The translations under genes and the position numbers were made by a program. 19,159 nt of DNA from CAYTPE01 sp964439885 (lineage in GTDB: Bacteria > Patescibacteriota > Patescibacteriia > Magasanikbacterales > GWA2-37-8), in assembly GCA_964439885.1 (NCBI GenBank), contig CAYTPE010000020.1, forward strand, positions 1-19,159. Reading direction: 5' to 3'. The notes below the pieces were generated by a model that worked only from the letters and a program-made list of their open reading frames with translations, was not told where the DNA came from and did no database searches. Shown here piece by piece: positions 1 to 5,997 of the stretch (its first letter is position 1; each line of letters starts with the position of its first letter).

Positions 1-347
1 CGGCTGGTGCAGCGGGGCGCCTTGTGTTGAATAAAACTGTAATTATCCACTTTTTCGGAACCCTTCAGTACACTCAATCCGCTCAAGTCACAGCTGGCTT
101 CAGGTTCTTCCAACCTAACAAGAATATGATTCCGGATGATCCACGCTCCCCTATGGATCCATCAGGTATTCGCCTTGGCACCCCGGCTCTTACCACCCGC
201 GGCTTCAAAGAAGCGGAGATGGAAATGGTGGCAACGTGGATTGATGAAGCGATTCTCAACCATACAAATGACGCGAAATTGTCCGAGATAAAGACAGCCG
301 TCCGAGAGCTTACCGCGAAATTCCCTTTGTATCCGACTTTACAATAA
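1..347 (+). CDS. glyA: Serine hydroxymethyltransferase, C-terminal fragment (partial)
   Basis: This is the 3' end of a gene that begins left of the window; the frame is open from base 3 to the TAA at 345-347. The segment NKNMIPDDPRSPMDPSGIR followed by LGTPALTTRGFKEAEM is the characteristic C-terminal region of PLP-dependent serine hydroxymethyltransferase, which interconverts serine and glycine while loading one-carbon units onto tetrahydrofolate in the cytoplasm. The catalytic PLP lysine would lie upstream, outside the window. The first 30 or so visible residues, before NKNMIP, do not read like the usual lead-in to this motif; an NKT at about residue 15 and the NKN about 24 residues later look like two versions of the same family position, so a small insertion, a frameshift or an edge error is possible. 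It is convergent with pyk and shares its terminator. The identification of the C-terminal part is secure. Confidence 0.82.
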   Translation, partial: AGAAGRLVLNKTVIIHFFGTLQYTQSAQVTAGFRFFQPNKNMIPDDPRSPMDPSGIRLGTPALTTRGFKEAEMEMVATWIDEAILNHTNDAKLSEIKTAVRELTAKFPLYPTLQ

Positions 348-359
348 AAAATCAGGTTA

Positions 360-391
360 AAAAAACGCTTCTTGCTAAAGAAGCGTTTTTT
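360..391. terminator. Bidirectional intrinsic terminator between glyA and pyk
   Basis: A perfect 14-bp stem (360-373 with 378-391) closes on the 4-nt loop GCTA. Its core is AACGCTTCTT/AAGAAGCGTT. The outer part is A-rich on the left arm and T-rich on the right, so RNA read in either direction ends in a U tract. It lies 13 bp after the glyA stop and 12 bp after the pyk stop and can end both convergent transcripts. Confidence 0.88.
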
Positions 392-403
392 ATTTTTAAA
401 AAT

Positions 404-1834
404 TCACTTTATCATCTTCACCTCCACCAAATTTACATTCCCTGCCTGCCCCACCGGCTCGCCCGCAATCACGATCATCTTATCACCCTCTTTAGCCAAT
501 CGATTTTCTTTGAGGTACATCACCGAACGATCCACCAATTCTTCGATCGAATTGCACGGTGGAAGCACAAACGGCTTCACACCCCATGAGACATTAAGCT
601 GTCGCCACACTGCCGTAGAATGAGTGGCCACGACTATTGGCAACGTGGGGCGTACATGGCTAATCAGCCGACCGGTTTCGCCGGTAATGGATGCCGCCAA
701 AATAAGTCTCGCTTTAATCTCTTCCGCCAAAATACTCGATAAATCGGCAATGGCCTGCTCGGTAGAACTTCCCTTTTTGAGAAGCGCCGGCACTTCTTTG
801 TCATCGTATTTTGATTTCTCCGTAGCCATAATAATTTCCGACATCGTTTCCACAGCCTCGACGGGATATTTGCCCGAGGCGGTTTCGTTGGTCAAAAGCA
901 GCGCGTCGGCGTGGTCGATTACCGCGTTGGCTACATCCGATACTTCGGCGCGGGTTGGCCGAGTGCTTTCACGCATTGAGTCGAGCAGTTGCGTGGCCAC
1001 AATCACCGGTTTTGATTTGGCGTTGGCCGCGTCGATAATTTTTTTCTGAATAAGTGGCACCTCTTCGGCGGGCAGCTCGAGCCCCAGGTCGCCGCGTGCC
1101 ACCATGATACCATCCGCCGCGTCCAAAATTTCCGTTAAATTTTTCACGGCTTCGTGGCGCTCAATTTTGGCGATGATAAAAATTGGGTGCTCCAAAATAA
1201 TATTCGCTTCTTTGGCGCGCAGCTTGATCAGATAACGCAGATCCAAAATATCTTTGGCGGTGCTCACAAATGAGAGCCCGATCATATCCACACCCTGCTT
1301 CACCACAAAATCAACGTCGGCTTGGTCTTTTTCGGACAATGCCGGAATATGGAGCTGGGTATCGGGTAAATTGATGCCTTTGTGTGCGCGAAGAGTGCCA
1401 CCGTGCACTACCGAAGTCAGAATTTTTTTATCGTTGGATTCTTCCACCACCAGTTCGATACGGCCGTCATCGATAAGAATACGTTCGTTCGCTTTCACAA
1501 ACTGTGGTAACGTGGGGTAGTCTAGTGGAATTGTCCCCTTCTCGCCAGCACCGGATAAAATAACTTTTTCACCATCTTCAATCGTGACTCCCTCTTCCGG
1601 CAGGTCGCCAATACGAATGCGCGGCCCTTGCAGATCGGCGAGAATCGGGATCGGTTCACCGGTTTTTTCTTCGAGCGAACGAACCAATGTCATGAGCGCG
1701 CCATTACTTTCGTACGTGCCGTGGGCAAAATTTAAACGGGCAAAATTCATGCCCGCTTTTTGCATTGCTTTGAGCGTCTCGGCCGTGGCGCACGATGGTC
1801 CAATAGTAGCGCCGATTTTGGTGCATTTCATCAT
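404..1834 (-). CDS. pyk: Pyruvate kinase
   Basis: Pyruvate kinase makes pyruvate and ATP from phosphoenolpyruvate and ADP, the last step of glycolysis. At 476 residues it has the normal bacterial length. The order of motifs is complete: TKIGATIGPS (5-14), RLNFAHGT (33-40), ADLQGPRIRIG (66-76), B domain at about 78-170, catalytic IIAKIE with Lys223 and metal-binding Glu225, ARGDLGLELP with Asp249, PTRAEVSDVANAVIDHADAL (293-312) and the ETASGKYP segment, then a C-terminal domain. Some positions differ from the textbook enzyme: the Ser of RLNFSHG is Ala, DTKGP reads DLQGP, and LSGETA reads LTNETA; the first two touch the monovalent-cation site of K+-dependent enzymes. The start is a double ATG with no clear ribosome-binding site. 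It begins 7 bp after the preceding gene's stop, so translation is probably coupled. It is the last gene before the 360-391 terminator. Confidence 0.97.
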   Translation of the reverse strand: MMKCTKIGATIGPSCATAETLKAMQKAGMNFARLNFAHGTYESNGALMTLVRSLEEKTGEPIPILADLQGPRIRIGDLPEEGVTIEDGEKVILSGAGEKGTIPLDYPTLPQFVKANERILIDDGRIELVVEESNDKKILTSVVHGGTLRAHKGINLPDTQLHIPALSEKDQADVDFVVKQGVDMIGLSFVSTAKDILDLRYLIKLRAKEANIILEHPIFIIAKIERHEAVKNLTEILDAADGIMVARGDLGLELPAEEVPLIQKKIIDAANAKSKPVIVATQLLDSMRESTRPTRAEVSDVANAVIDHADALLLTNETASGKYPVEAVETMSEIIMATEKSKYDDKEVPALLKKGSSTEQAIADLSSILAEEIKARLILAASITGETGRLISHVRPTLPIVVATHSTAVWRQLNVSWGVKPFVLPPCNSIEELVDRSVMYLKENRLAKEGDKMIVIAGEPVGQAGNVNLVEVKMIK

Positions 1835-1841
1835 ACGAATA

Positions 1842-2267
1842 CTACTTTATCATTTGCTTAATCTCGTTTTGTTGTGCCTGGTTCAGTGGGAGCAGTTTGA
1901 GCAGCGACTCGAACGAGGCTTGATCGCGCGGTCCGCACTGCGTTCCTTGGAGCACGCAGTTGAATTGTTTGAACAGTGGAATAAGCAAAATAATACCGAT
2001 AACAAGCGGGAGTACGATAATGAGCAGCCTAAGCCATCCGGCCACCGCCGCCCACATGAGTTTGCGGTTTATTTTACGATTCTGTTCGTAAATGATTTGC
2101 GACCACTTCAAATTCTTTTCGAGCAATTCTCGGATACTCCCAAGTGATGGTTCAGCCGATTTTGGAGCAGTGACTTCGCCGTGCAATTTCTGCTCCACGG
2201 ATGGTGGCTGCTGCTCCCCAGGTTTTGGCTCGGCTCCCTCAGGAGCTGGGTCGTGGTGCTTGTACAT
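1842..2267 (-). CDS. Hypothetical single-pass membrane protein
   Basis: I do not recognise this 141-residue protein. It has a Pro/Glu-rich, probably disordered N-terminus (1-42), a charged helical stretch (43-72), one strong hydrophobic segment (about 78-99), and a short C-terminal tail with two cysteines (104 and 111) and a Gln/Lys-rich end. The basic residues just before the helix (NRKINRK, 63-69) suggest the N-terminus is cytoplasmic and the tail is outside. It starts 4 bp after the nrdR stop and ends 7 bp before pyk, so it is cotranscribed with both. The conserved tight packing and the sensible membrane-protein composition support a real gene. Nothing in the sequence gives a function. Confidence 0.8.
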   Translation of the reverse strand: MYKHHDPAPEGAEPKPGEQQPPSVEQKLHGEVTAPKSAEPSLGSIRELLEKNLKWSQIIYEQNRKINRKLMWAAVAGWLRLLIIVLPLVIGIILLIPLFKQFNCVLQGTQCGPRDQASFESLLKLLPLNQAQQNEIKQMIK

Positions 2268-2271
2268 ATAC

Positions 2272-2733
2272 TTAACGTTTAGTACGTCTGACTAATTTTT
2301 TTACCTCGCTTTCAAACGTTTTGACGTCTTTGAAATCACGATACACACTGGCAAAACGGATATACGCGACTTTGTCGAACAGGTGCAAATGTTTCATCAC
2401 GATCTCGCCGATTTCGGCACTCGGTATTTCACGCTTTTTGCGCTTTTGGATGTCGCGCTCTATTGCGTGCAATAGACGTTGAAATTTTTCTTGGGTATAG
2501 GGCCGCTTGGTGAGCGAACGACGAATGCCTGATTCTATTTTATCCCGTTGATACGCTTCGCGCGCGCCGTCTTGCTTCACCACCATGATATCAAGGAGTT
2601 CAATTTCTTCGATAGTAGAAAAACGGTAATGACACTTATCGCACTCGCGGCGACGGCGCACCGAATAGTCGTCTTCGGCCGGACGCGAGTCTACCACGCT
2701 GACTTCCCTAAAATTGCATACTGGGCATCTCAT
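2272..2733 (-). CDS. nrdR: Transcriptional repressor NrdR
   Basis: NrdR is the zinc-ribbon/ATP-cone repressor of ribonucleotide reductase genes. The chosen start gives 153 residues beginning MRCPVC, the usual start of the family. Cys3, Cys6, Cys31 and Cys34 form the zinc ribbon, the basic RRRREC stretch lies inside it, and the ATP-cone runs from about 46 to 136 with the typical VVKQDGAREAYQRDKIESG (48-66) and the RRSLTKRP segment. The frame stays open 24 codons further upstream, to an ATG at 2805, but that extension would translate the hairpin-rich leader and is not family-like. No reductase gene is visible here. The ATG sits directly after a small hairpin (2735-2750) that is shared with ftsZ, and there is no Shine-Dalgarno sequence. 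The 3' neighbour starts after 4 bp. Confidence 0.95.
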   Translation of the reverse strand: MRCPVCNFREVSVVDSRPAEDDYSVRRRRECDKCHYRFSTIEEIELLDIMVVKQDGAREAYQRDKIESGIRRSLTKRPYTQEKFQRLLHAIERDIQKRKKREIPSAEIGEIVMKHLHLFDKVAYIRFASVYRDFKDVKTFESEVKKLVRRTKR

Positions 2734-2734
2734 A

Positions 2735-2779
2735 TGATTTGACGAAATCACGCCGCGCAACGTCCGCTGAAGCGCGGCG
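2735..2779 (-). promoter_or_regulatory. Structured leader of nrdR, related to the ftsZ leader
   Basis: Two hairpins sit directly upstream of the nrdR ATG. The proximal one pairs TGATTT (2735-2740) with AAATCA (2745-2750) around loop GACG, one base from the start codon. The distal one pairs CGCCGCGC (2751-2758) with GCGCGGCG (2772-2779) around the 13-nt loop AACGTCCGCTGAA (plus-strand reading). The same arrangement occurs before ftsZ: the 28 bases from the start codon outward differ at only four places, all transitions, and the longer stem differs at two pairs, both compensated. The position suggests a cis-acting RNA element controlling translation, or a structured intergenic repeat; the function is unknown. 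Confidence 0.6.
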
Positions 2780-2781
2780 AT

Positions 2782-2829
2782 ATTTCCTTTCGCAAGGAAA
2801 TTCACTTCTGAGCGACTCGCCGCGGCGAG
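2782..2829. repeat. Two further inverted repeats between ftsZ and nrdR
   Basis: An 8-bp stem ATTTCCTT/AAGGAAAT (2782-2789 with 2794-2801, loop TCGC) is followed by a perfect 14-base palindrome, CTCGCCGCGGCGAG (2816-2829). Neither is followed by a U tract on the minus strand, so they do not look like a terminator for ftsZ. With the leader hairpins they fill most of the 129-bp gap between ftsZ and the nrdR start. They may be processing or stability elements. Confidence 0.5.
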
Positions 2830-2862
2830 GAGCGAAGAAGATTCCTTACGCGTAAATAAACA

Positions 2863-4074
2863 TTAGTTTCCCATCTTCCTGCGAATAAACGCCGGTATCT
2901 CCAAATCATCGTCCCCTGCTGCTTTTTTGTTCTGGTCGGTTGGTTGAGTGGGAGCCGGGGAAGGAGATGAAAACATGGTTGGTTTTTGCACAAATGTTTT
3001 GAACTTCTTTTCTTCCTCTTCTTCTTCACGCTGTGATTTGCGCAAGAAGGTGCTCGGCATATACTTACCACTCGCGAAGAAATTCTGCGCCGGCTCTTCT
3101 TCTTTGGCGGCTACGGCGCGACGATCGTCAAAACCAGTTGCTACCACCGTAATGCGCATACTACCGGTCATCGAATCGTCGATAATCGCACCAAATATAA
3201 TCTTGGAATCTTCAGCGGCAGAATTGGTGATGAGTTTCGCGGCTTCGCTTACTTCGGTCATGGTCAAATCCGGACCACCAGTAATGGTGAAGAGTATGCC
3301 GTGCGCGCCGTCGATAGAGAGCTCGAGCAGTGGGCTGGAAATTGCCATTTTTGCGGCTTCAATCGCTCGATTTTCGCCTGTCCCGGTACCAATTCCCATG
3401 AGAGCCGACCCGGTGTCGTGCATGATGGTTTTCACATCGGCAAAGTCCACGTTGATAAGACCTGGTATGGTGATAAGCTCTGAAATACCTTGCACACCCT
3501 GGCGCAACGTATCATCAACAATTTTAAACGCGTCCAAAAGTGTTGTTTTCTTGTCGATAATCTGGAGGATCCGATCGTTTGGTATCGTGATAATCGTGTC
3601 GACATGTTTGGCCAATTCTTCCCACCCTTTTTCGGCAATGGCGGCTCGCTGGGGACCTTCGAAACCAAATGGCTTGGTCACCACGGCTACCGTGAGCGCG
3701 CCCATCTCTTTGGCAACCTGGGCGACCACCGGGGCGGCGCCAGTGCCGGTGCCACCACCTAAACCGCAGGTAATGAACACCATGTCGGAATCCTTCAGGG
3801 CATCGCGAATTTCATTTTGTGATTCTTCGGCCGCCTTTTTACCCACTTCACGATCCATACCAGCACCGAGACCGCGCGTAACGGTTTTGCCAATATGGAT
3901 TTTGTGCGGCGCGCTATTGTAGTGCAGAGCTTGAATATCGGTATTCATGGCGATAAAATCGACGCCGCGAATTTTGGCAGACATCATGCGGTTGATAGCC
4001 GAACCACCGGAACCACCGACACCCACCACTTTAATTTTCGCGAAAGCTTCAATTTCAGGTTTTACTTGTGGCAT
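2863..4074 (-). CDS. ftsZ: Cell division protein FtsZ
   Basis: FtsZ is the tubulin-like GTPase that polymerises into the division ring. This 403-residue protein has the full GTPase core: GVGGSGGSAINRM (18-30), the tubulin signature GGGTGTG (106-112), NTD at 44-46, and the synergy (T7) loop NVDFADVKT (208-216), whose Asp210 and Asp213 complete the active site of the neighbouring subunit. After about residue 317 comes a charged, Pro-rich linker containing a run of Glu, then the C-terminal peptide DLEIPAFIRRKMG, the usual docking site for FtsA. The start ATG is preceded by a hairpin beginning 2 bases away and has no Shine-Dalgarno. FtsA lies upstream but is separated by 234 bp with its own promoter and a structured leader, unlike the tight ftsA-ftsZ junction in many bacteria. 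Confidence 0.98.
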   Translation of the reverse strand: MPQVKPEIEAFAKIKVVGVGGSGGSAINRMMSAKIRGVDFIAMNTDIQALHYNSAPHKIHIGKTVTRGLGAGMDREVGKKAAEESQNEIRDALKDSDMVFITCGLGGGTGTGAAPVVAQVAKEMGALTVAVVTKPFGFEGPQRAAIAEKGWEELAKHVDTIITIPNDRILQIIDKKTTLLDAFKIVDDTLRQGVQGISELITIPGLINVDFADVKTIMHDTGSALMGIGTGTGENRAIEAAKMAISSPLLELSIDGAHGILFTITGGPDLTMTEVSEAAKLITNSAAEDSKIIFGAIIDDSMTGSMRITVVATGFDDRRAVAAKEEEPAQNFFASGKYMPSTFLRKSQREEEEEEKKFKTFVQKPTMFSSPSPAPTQPTDQNKKAAGDDDLEIPAFIRRKMGN

Positions 4075-4075
4075 A

Positions 4076-4164
4076 CGATTTGACGAAATCGCGTCGTGCG
4101 ATTCAACGGAATCGTGTCACGCAACGACATTTGAAGCGTGACGAACATCCTTTGAAGCGCGACG
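4076..4164 (-). promoter_or_regulatory. Structured leader of ftsZ with tandem 21-bp repeat
   Basis: Three hairpins stand in a row before the ftsZ ATG (plus-strand reading): CGATTT/AAATCG around GACG (4076-4091), CGATTC/GAATCG around AACG (4099-4114), and GTCACGC/GCGTGAC around a 13-nt loop AACGACATTTGAA (4116-4142). The first two are variants of one another with a compensated outer-loop pair. A 21-bp unit (4123-4143) is repeated directly at 4144-4164 with 17 of 21 bases identical. GCGCGACG at 4157-4164 can also pair with CGTCGTGC at 4092-4099, apart from one position, which would close a multi-branch structure around the inner hairpins. The third hairpin is the counterpart of the nrdR leader stem. 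This fits a cis-regulatory RNA; the ligand or factor is unknown. Confidence 0.6.
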
Positions 4165-4182
4165 TCGTAAATAATTAATGTA

Positions 4183-4203
4183 TTGAACACATTTTGTGTT
4201 CAA
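4183..4203. repeat. Perfect inverted repeat in the ftsZ leader
   Basis: TTGAACACA and TGTGTTCAA form a perfect 9-bp inverted repeat around three bases. It lies in the predicted ftsZ 5' untranslated region between the first hairpin and the leader element. It could be an RNA hairpin or a binding site for a dimeric regulator. There is no U tract after it on the minus strand, so a terminator is unlikely. Confidence 0.5.
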
Positions 4204-4221
4204 CCGCCTATAAATAAAATA

Positions 4222-4241
4222 AGCGAAGACGAATCTTCGCT
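4222..4241 (-). terminator. Hairpin with U-rich tail between ftsA and ftsZ
   Basis: AGCGAAGA pairs with TCTTCGCT around a 4-nt loop. On the minus strand the stem is followed by TTATTTTATTTAT, as in an intrinsic terminator, 67 bp after the ftsA stop. It also overlaps the transcription start predicted from the 4246-4274 promoter, so it may instead act as a 5' stem-loop on the ftsZ mRNA or as a weak attenuator. Confidence 0.6.
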
Positions 4242-4245
4242 CACT

Positions 4246-4285
4246 AGTGTAAAACTTTCGATGCCGAGTGTCAAGAAAGTGTCAA
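4246..4285 (-). promoter_or_regulatory. Promoter for ftsZ with doubled TTGACA box
   Basis: On the minus strand a consensus TTGACA (4269-4274) is followed after exactly 17 bases by TACACT (4246-4251). The predicted start is near 4239, leaving a leader of about 165 nt before ftsZ. A second TTGACA (4280-4285) sits 11 bp further upstream inside a direct repeat (CTTGACACT twice). One helical turn between repeats suggests an activator or repressor site overlapping the promoter. Confidence 0.62.
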
Positions 4286-4308
4286 GCCTTACACCGTACC
4301 GAGCTAAG

Positions 4309-5589
4309 TTATGGTATCAGAGTTTTGAACCACTTCTTAAGCTGCCCCGATGCCTGGTGCAAAGAACGTAAATTGATACGACGTTTGCCACGGCCAGACG
4401 CGCTCACAAAACCATCTTGCATCATGGCGCTCCCCCATTTCACTAATCCAACCGCTGGCGCGAACGCGGTGTCCTGCATTTTATCGGTCATGCTCACCAC
4501 GTCAAGTGGATACCCAATCAGAGCCGGTAATCGCAGTGACCGTTTGGCAAGTTCGATGAGGCCCGGAATCTTGGCTCCGCCCCCGGTAAAGACGGCTCCA
4601 GCTGGCAGAAGTCCGCTGCGTTTCACTTTGTTCAACTCTTGATTAACGAGGTGCATGATCTCTTCCACGCGAGCCTCGGCAATTTCGGCTATATATTGCT
4701 TTTTGATAATTTCGTGGTCCTGAGCGCCAACCTCATACAAGTCAATCTCGTCGCGTTTGGAAACCTCGCTCGCCCGGCAATCCGCGTACTGGAGCTTTAC
4801 CGCTTCGGCAATATCGATCGACGTGCGCAGGCCAATAGCAATATCGTTGGTGATATGTTCGGATCCAACAGGTACAACAGCCGTATGTATGAGCTCTCCT
4901 TCTTCAAACACGGCTAGGCTGGTCGTGGCCACACCGATATTGACTACCACGACGCCAATTTCTTTTTGTCGTTCAGTGACAACCGCCTCGGCGGTGGCCA
5001 TAATACCGAGCACCACGTCATCGATAGTAAGTCCGGTACGATAGATCGCTTTGGTTAAATTTTTTATTTGCGCGGAAGCGCCTAAAATAATTTGTGTATC
5101 CACCTCAAGGCGGATGCCCGTCATACCCACCGGATCTTTGATATCCCCTTGCCCATCCACGCTAAAATCGCGCGGCAGCACGTGCAAAATTTCATAGTTG
5201 AGCGGGGCAGCAATAGCGCGTGAGGCTTCAATGGCCCGTTCGGTATCGTCTTCGGTAATTTCGTTATCAGCCTTGGAAACAGCCACTACTCCTTTGCTAG
5301 TTTGCATTAGAATGTGCAGCCCTGATATGCCTACCCACGCGCTGTCGATAGGCATACCAACACTGCGTTCGGCGTTTTCCAAACAAGCCGAAATAGCTGA
5401 TACAACATCTTCGATACTGGTAATAATACCTTTATGTACTCCATGTGAAGGCACTTCCACTGCGCCAATAACCTGAAGTTCGGTATTTCGATCATTATCA
5501 TCAAAGCCCACAAACTGACCAACCGCTAAACGGACGGAGGACGACCCGACATCCAAACCGGCGATAATTGTATCAGATATTTTACGCAT
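4309..5589 (-). CDS. ftsA: Cell division protein FtsA
   Basis: FtsA is the actin-like ATPase that tethers FtsZ filaments to the membrane. The 426-residue product has the first phosphate motif GLDVGSSSVRLAVG (11-24), the SHS2/1C region after about residue 85, the second phosphate segment VVVVNIGVATTSLAVF with GELIHTAVVPVGSEHIT after it, and the adenosine motif GAVFTGGGAKIPGL. The last residues, GQLKKWFKTLIP, form a short amphipathic helix, the usual membrane anchor. I chose the ATG at 5589 because AGG lies 8 bases upstream and the family starts close to this point; a TTG two codons earlier is possible. A weak -10 (TATACT) lies in the 42-bp gap after dgkA, but readthrough from the upstream operon is also likely. 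A terminator-like hairpin follows. Confidence 0.97.
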   Translation of the reverse strand: MRKISDTIIAGLDVGSSSVRLAVGQFVGFDDNDRNTELQVIGAVEVPSHGVHKGIITSIEDVVSAISACLENAERSVGMPIDSAWVGISGLHILMQTSKGVVAVSKADNEITEDDTERAIEASRAIAAPLNYEILHVLPRDFSVDGQGDIKDPVGMTGIRLEVDTQIILGASAQIKNLTKAIYRTGLTIDDVVLGIMATAEAVVTERQKEIGVVVVNIGVATTSLAVFEEGELIHTAVVPVGSEHITNDIAIGLRTSIDIAEAVKLQYADCRASEVSKRDEIDLYEVGAQDHEIIKKQYIAEIAEARVEEIMHLVNQELNKVKRSGLLPAGAVFTGGGAKIPGLIELAKRSLRLPALIGYPLDVVSMTDKMQDTAFAPAVGLVKWGSAMMQDGFVSASGRGKRRINLRSLHQASGQLKKWFKTLIP

Positions 5590-5623
5590 AAACAAAACCT
5601 GGTCTTAAGGTTGCACTTGCTAT

Positions 5624-5629
5624 AGTATA
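5624..5629 (-). promoter_or_regulatory. Possible -10 box upstream of ftsA
   Basis: TATACT on the minus strand would start a transcript about 28 nt before the ftsA ATG. The matching -35 region, inside the end of dgkA, is poor (TTCCTT at 17 bases). It also sits in a small inverted repeat ATAGT-ATAC-ACTAT. Weak evidence only. Confidence 0.3.
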
Positions 5630-5631
5630 CA

Positions 5632-5997
5632 CTATTTTACGAGCGCAAGGAAATAGGGCAAAAAGATCATAAGGCCGATTATAAAAGCCGTCAGCGATGC
5701 CACCAAAACCGCGCCTGCCATAATATCTTTGATGGTTGCTACGTAATGATTCATGCGCGGTTTGATGAGGTCGGTAAAATACTCCACCGCCGTATTGATG
5801 AGTTCAAGAATAAGCACAAGCGCGACCAAGAGCAGCAGCACAATAATCTGCCACAGCGGTAAATGAAAATACCACGCTCCGAGGAATACAACCAAGGCGC
5901 CAACAATTTGGATGCGAAAATTTTGTTCGGACGAAAAGGTGAAGGTGAGCCCGCGCAGCGCGTCGCCAACACTTTGCCTGAGACGAGTGACCTTCAT
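5632..5997 (-). CDS. dgkA: Diacylglycerol/undecaprenol kinase family membrane protein
   Basis: This 121-residue protein belongs to the small DgkA family, which uses ATP to phosphorylate diacylglycerol or, in most Gram-positive-type relatives, undecaprenol to regenerate the carrier lipid for peptidoglycan synthesis. The family signature is present: Glu24 in SSEQNFRI, ELINTAVEYFTD (65-76) with Glu65, Asn68 and Glu72, and KDIMAGAVL (90-98). Three hydrophobic helices are visible at about 30-47, 48-68 and 94-117, as expected. It overlaps the stop of ybeY by 4 bp (ATGA), so the two are translationally coupled. Which lipid it uses cannot be told from the sequence; the placement next to division genes favours the undecaprenol role. 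Confidence 0.93.
   Translation of the reverse strand: MKVTRLRQSVGDALRGLTFTFSSEQNFRIQIVGALVVFLGAWYFHLPLWQIIVLLLLVALVLILELINTAVEYFTDLIKPRMNHYVATIKDIMAGAVLVASLTAFIIGLMIFLPYFLALVK

Noticed and set aside
372..1049. Plus-strand open frames after glyA
   Set aside because: They are antisense to pyruvate kinase, begin in the glyA-pyk terminator region and lack any family feature.
2734..2805. 24-residue N-terminal extension of NrdR from an ATG at 2805
   Set aside because: NrdR proteins start at or next to MRCPxC; the extension would be translated from the hairpin-rich leader shared with ftsZ and has no family similarity.
2816..2829. CTCGCCGCGGCGAG palindrome as a terminator for ftsZ
   Set aside because: No U tract follows on the minus strand, and it has no loop; reported only as an inverted repeat.
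2948..3922. 324-codon open frame on the plus strand
   Set aside because: It lies antisense to ftsZ, has no recognisable domain and its Ser/Ala/Ile-rich composition is a shadow of ftsZ codon use.
5590..5595. TTG start for FtsA two codons upstream
   Set aside because: The ATG at 5589 has a better-spaced AGG and is a stronger start codon; the difference is only two residues.
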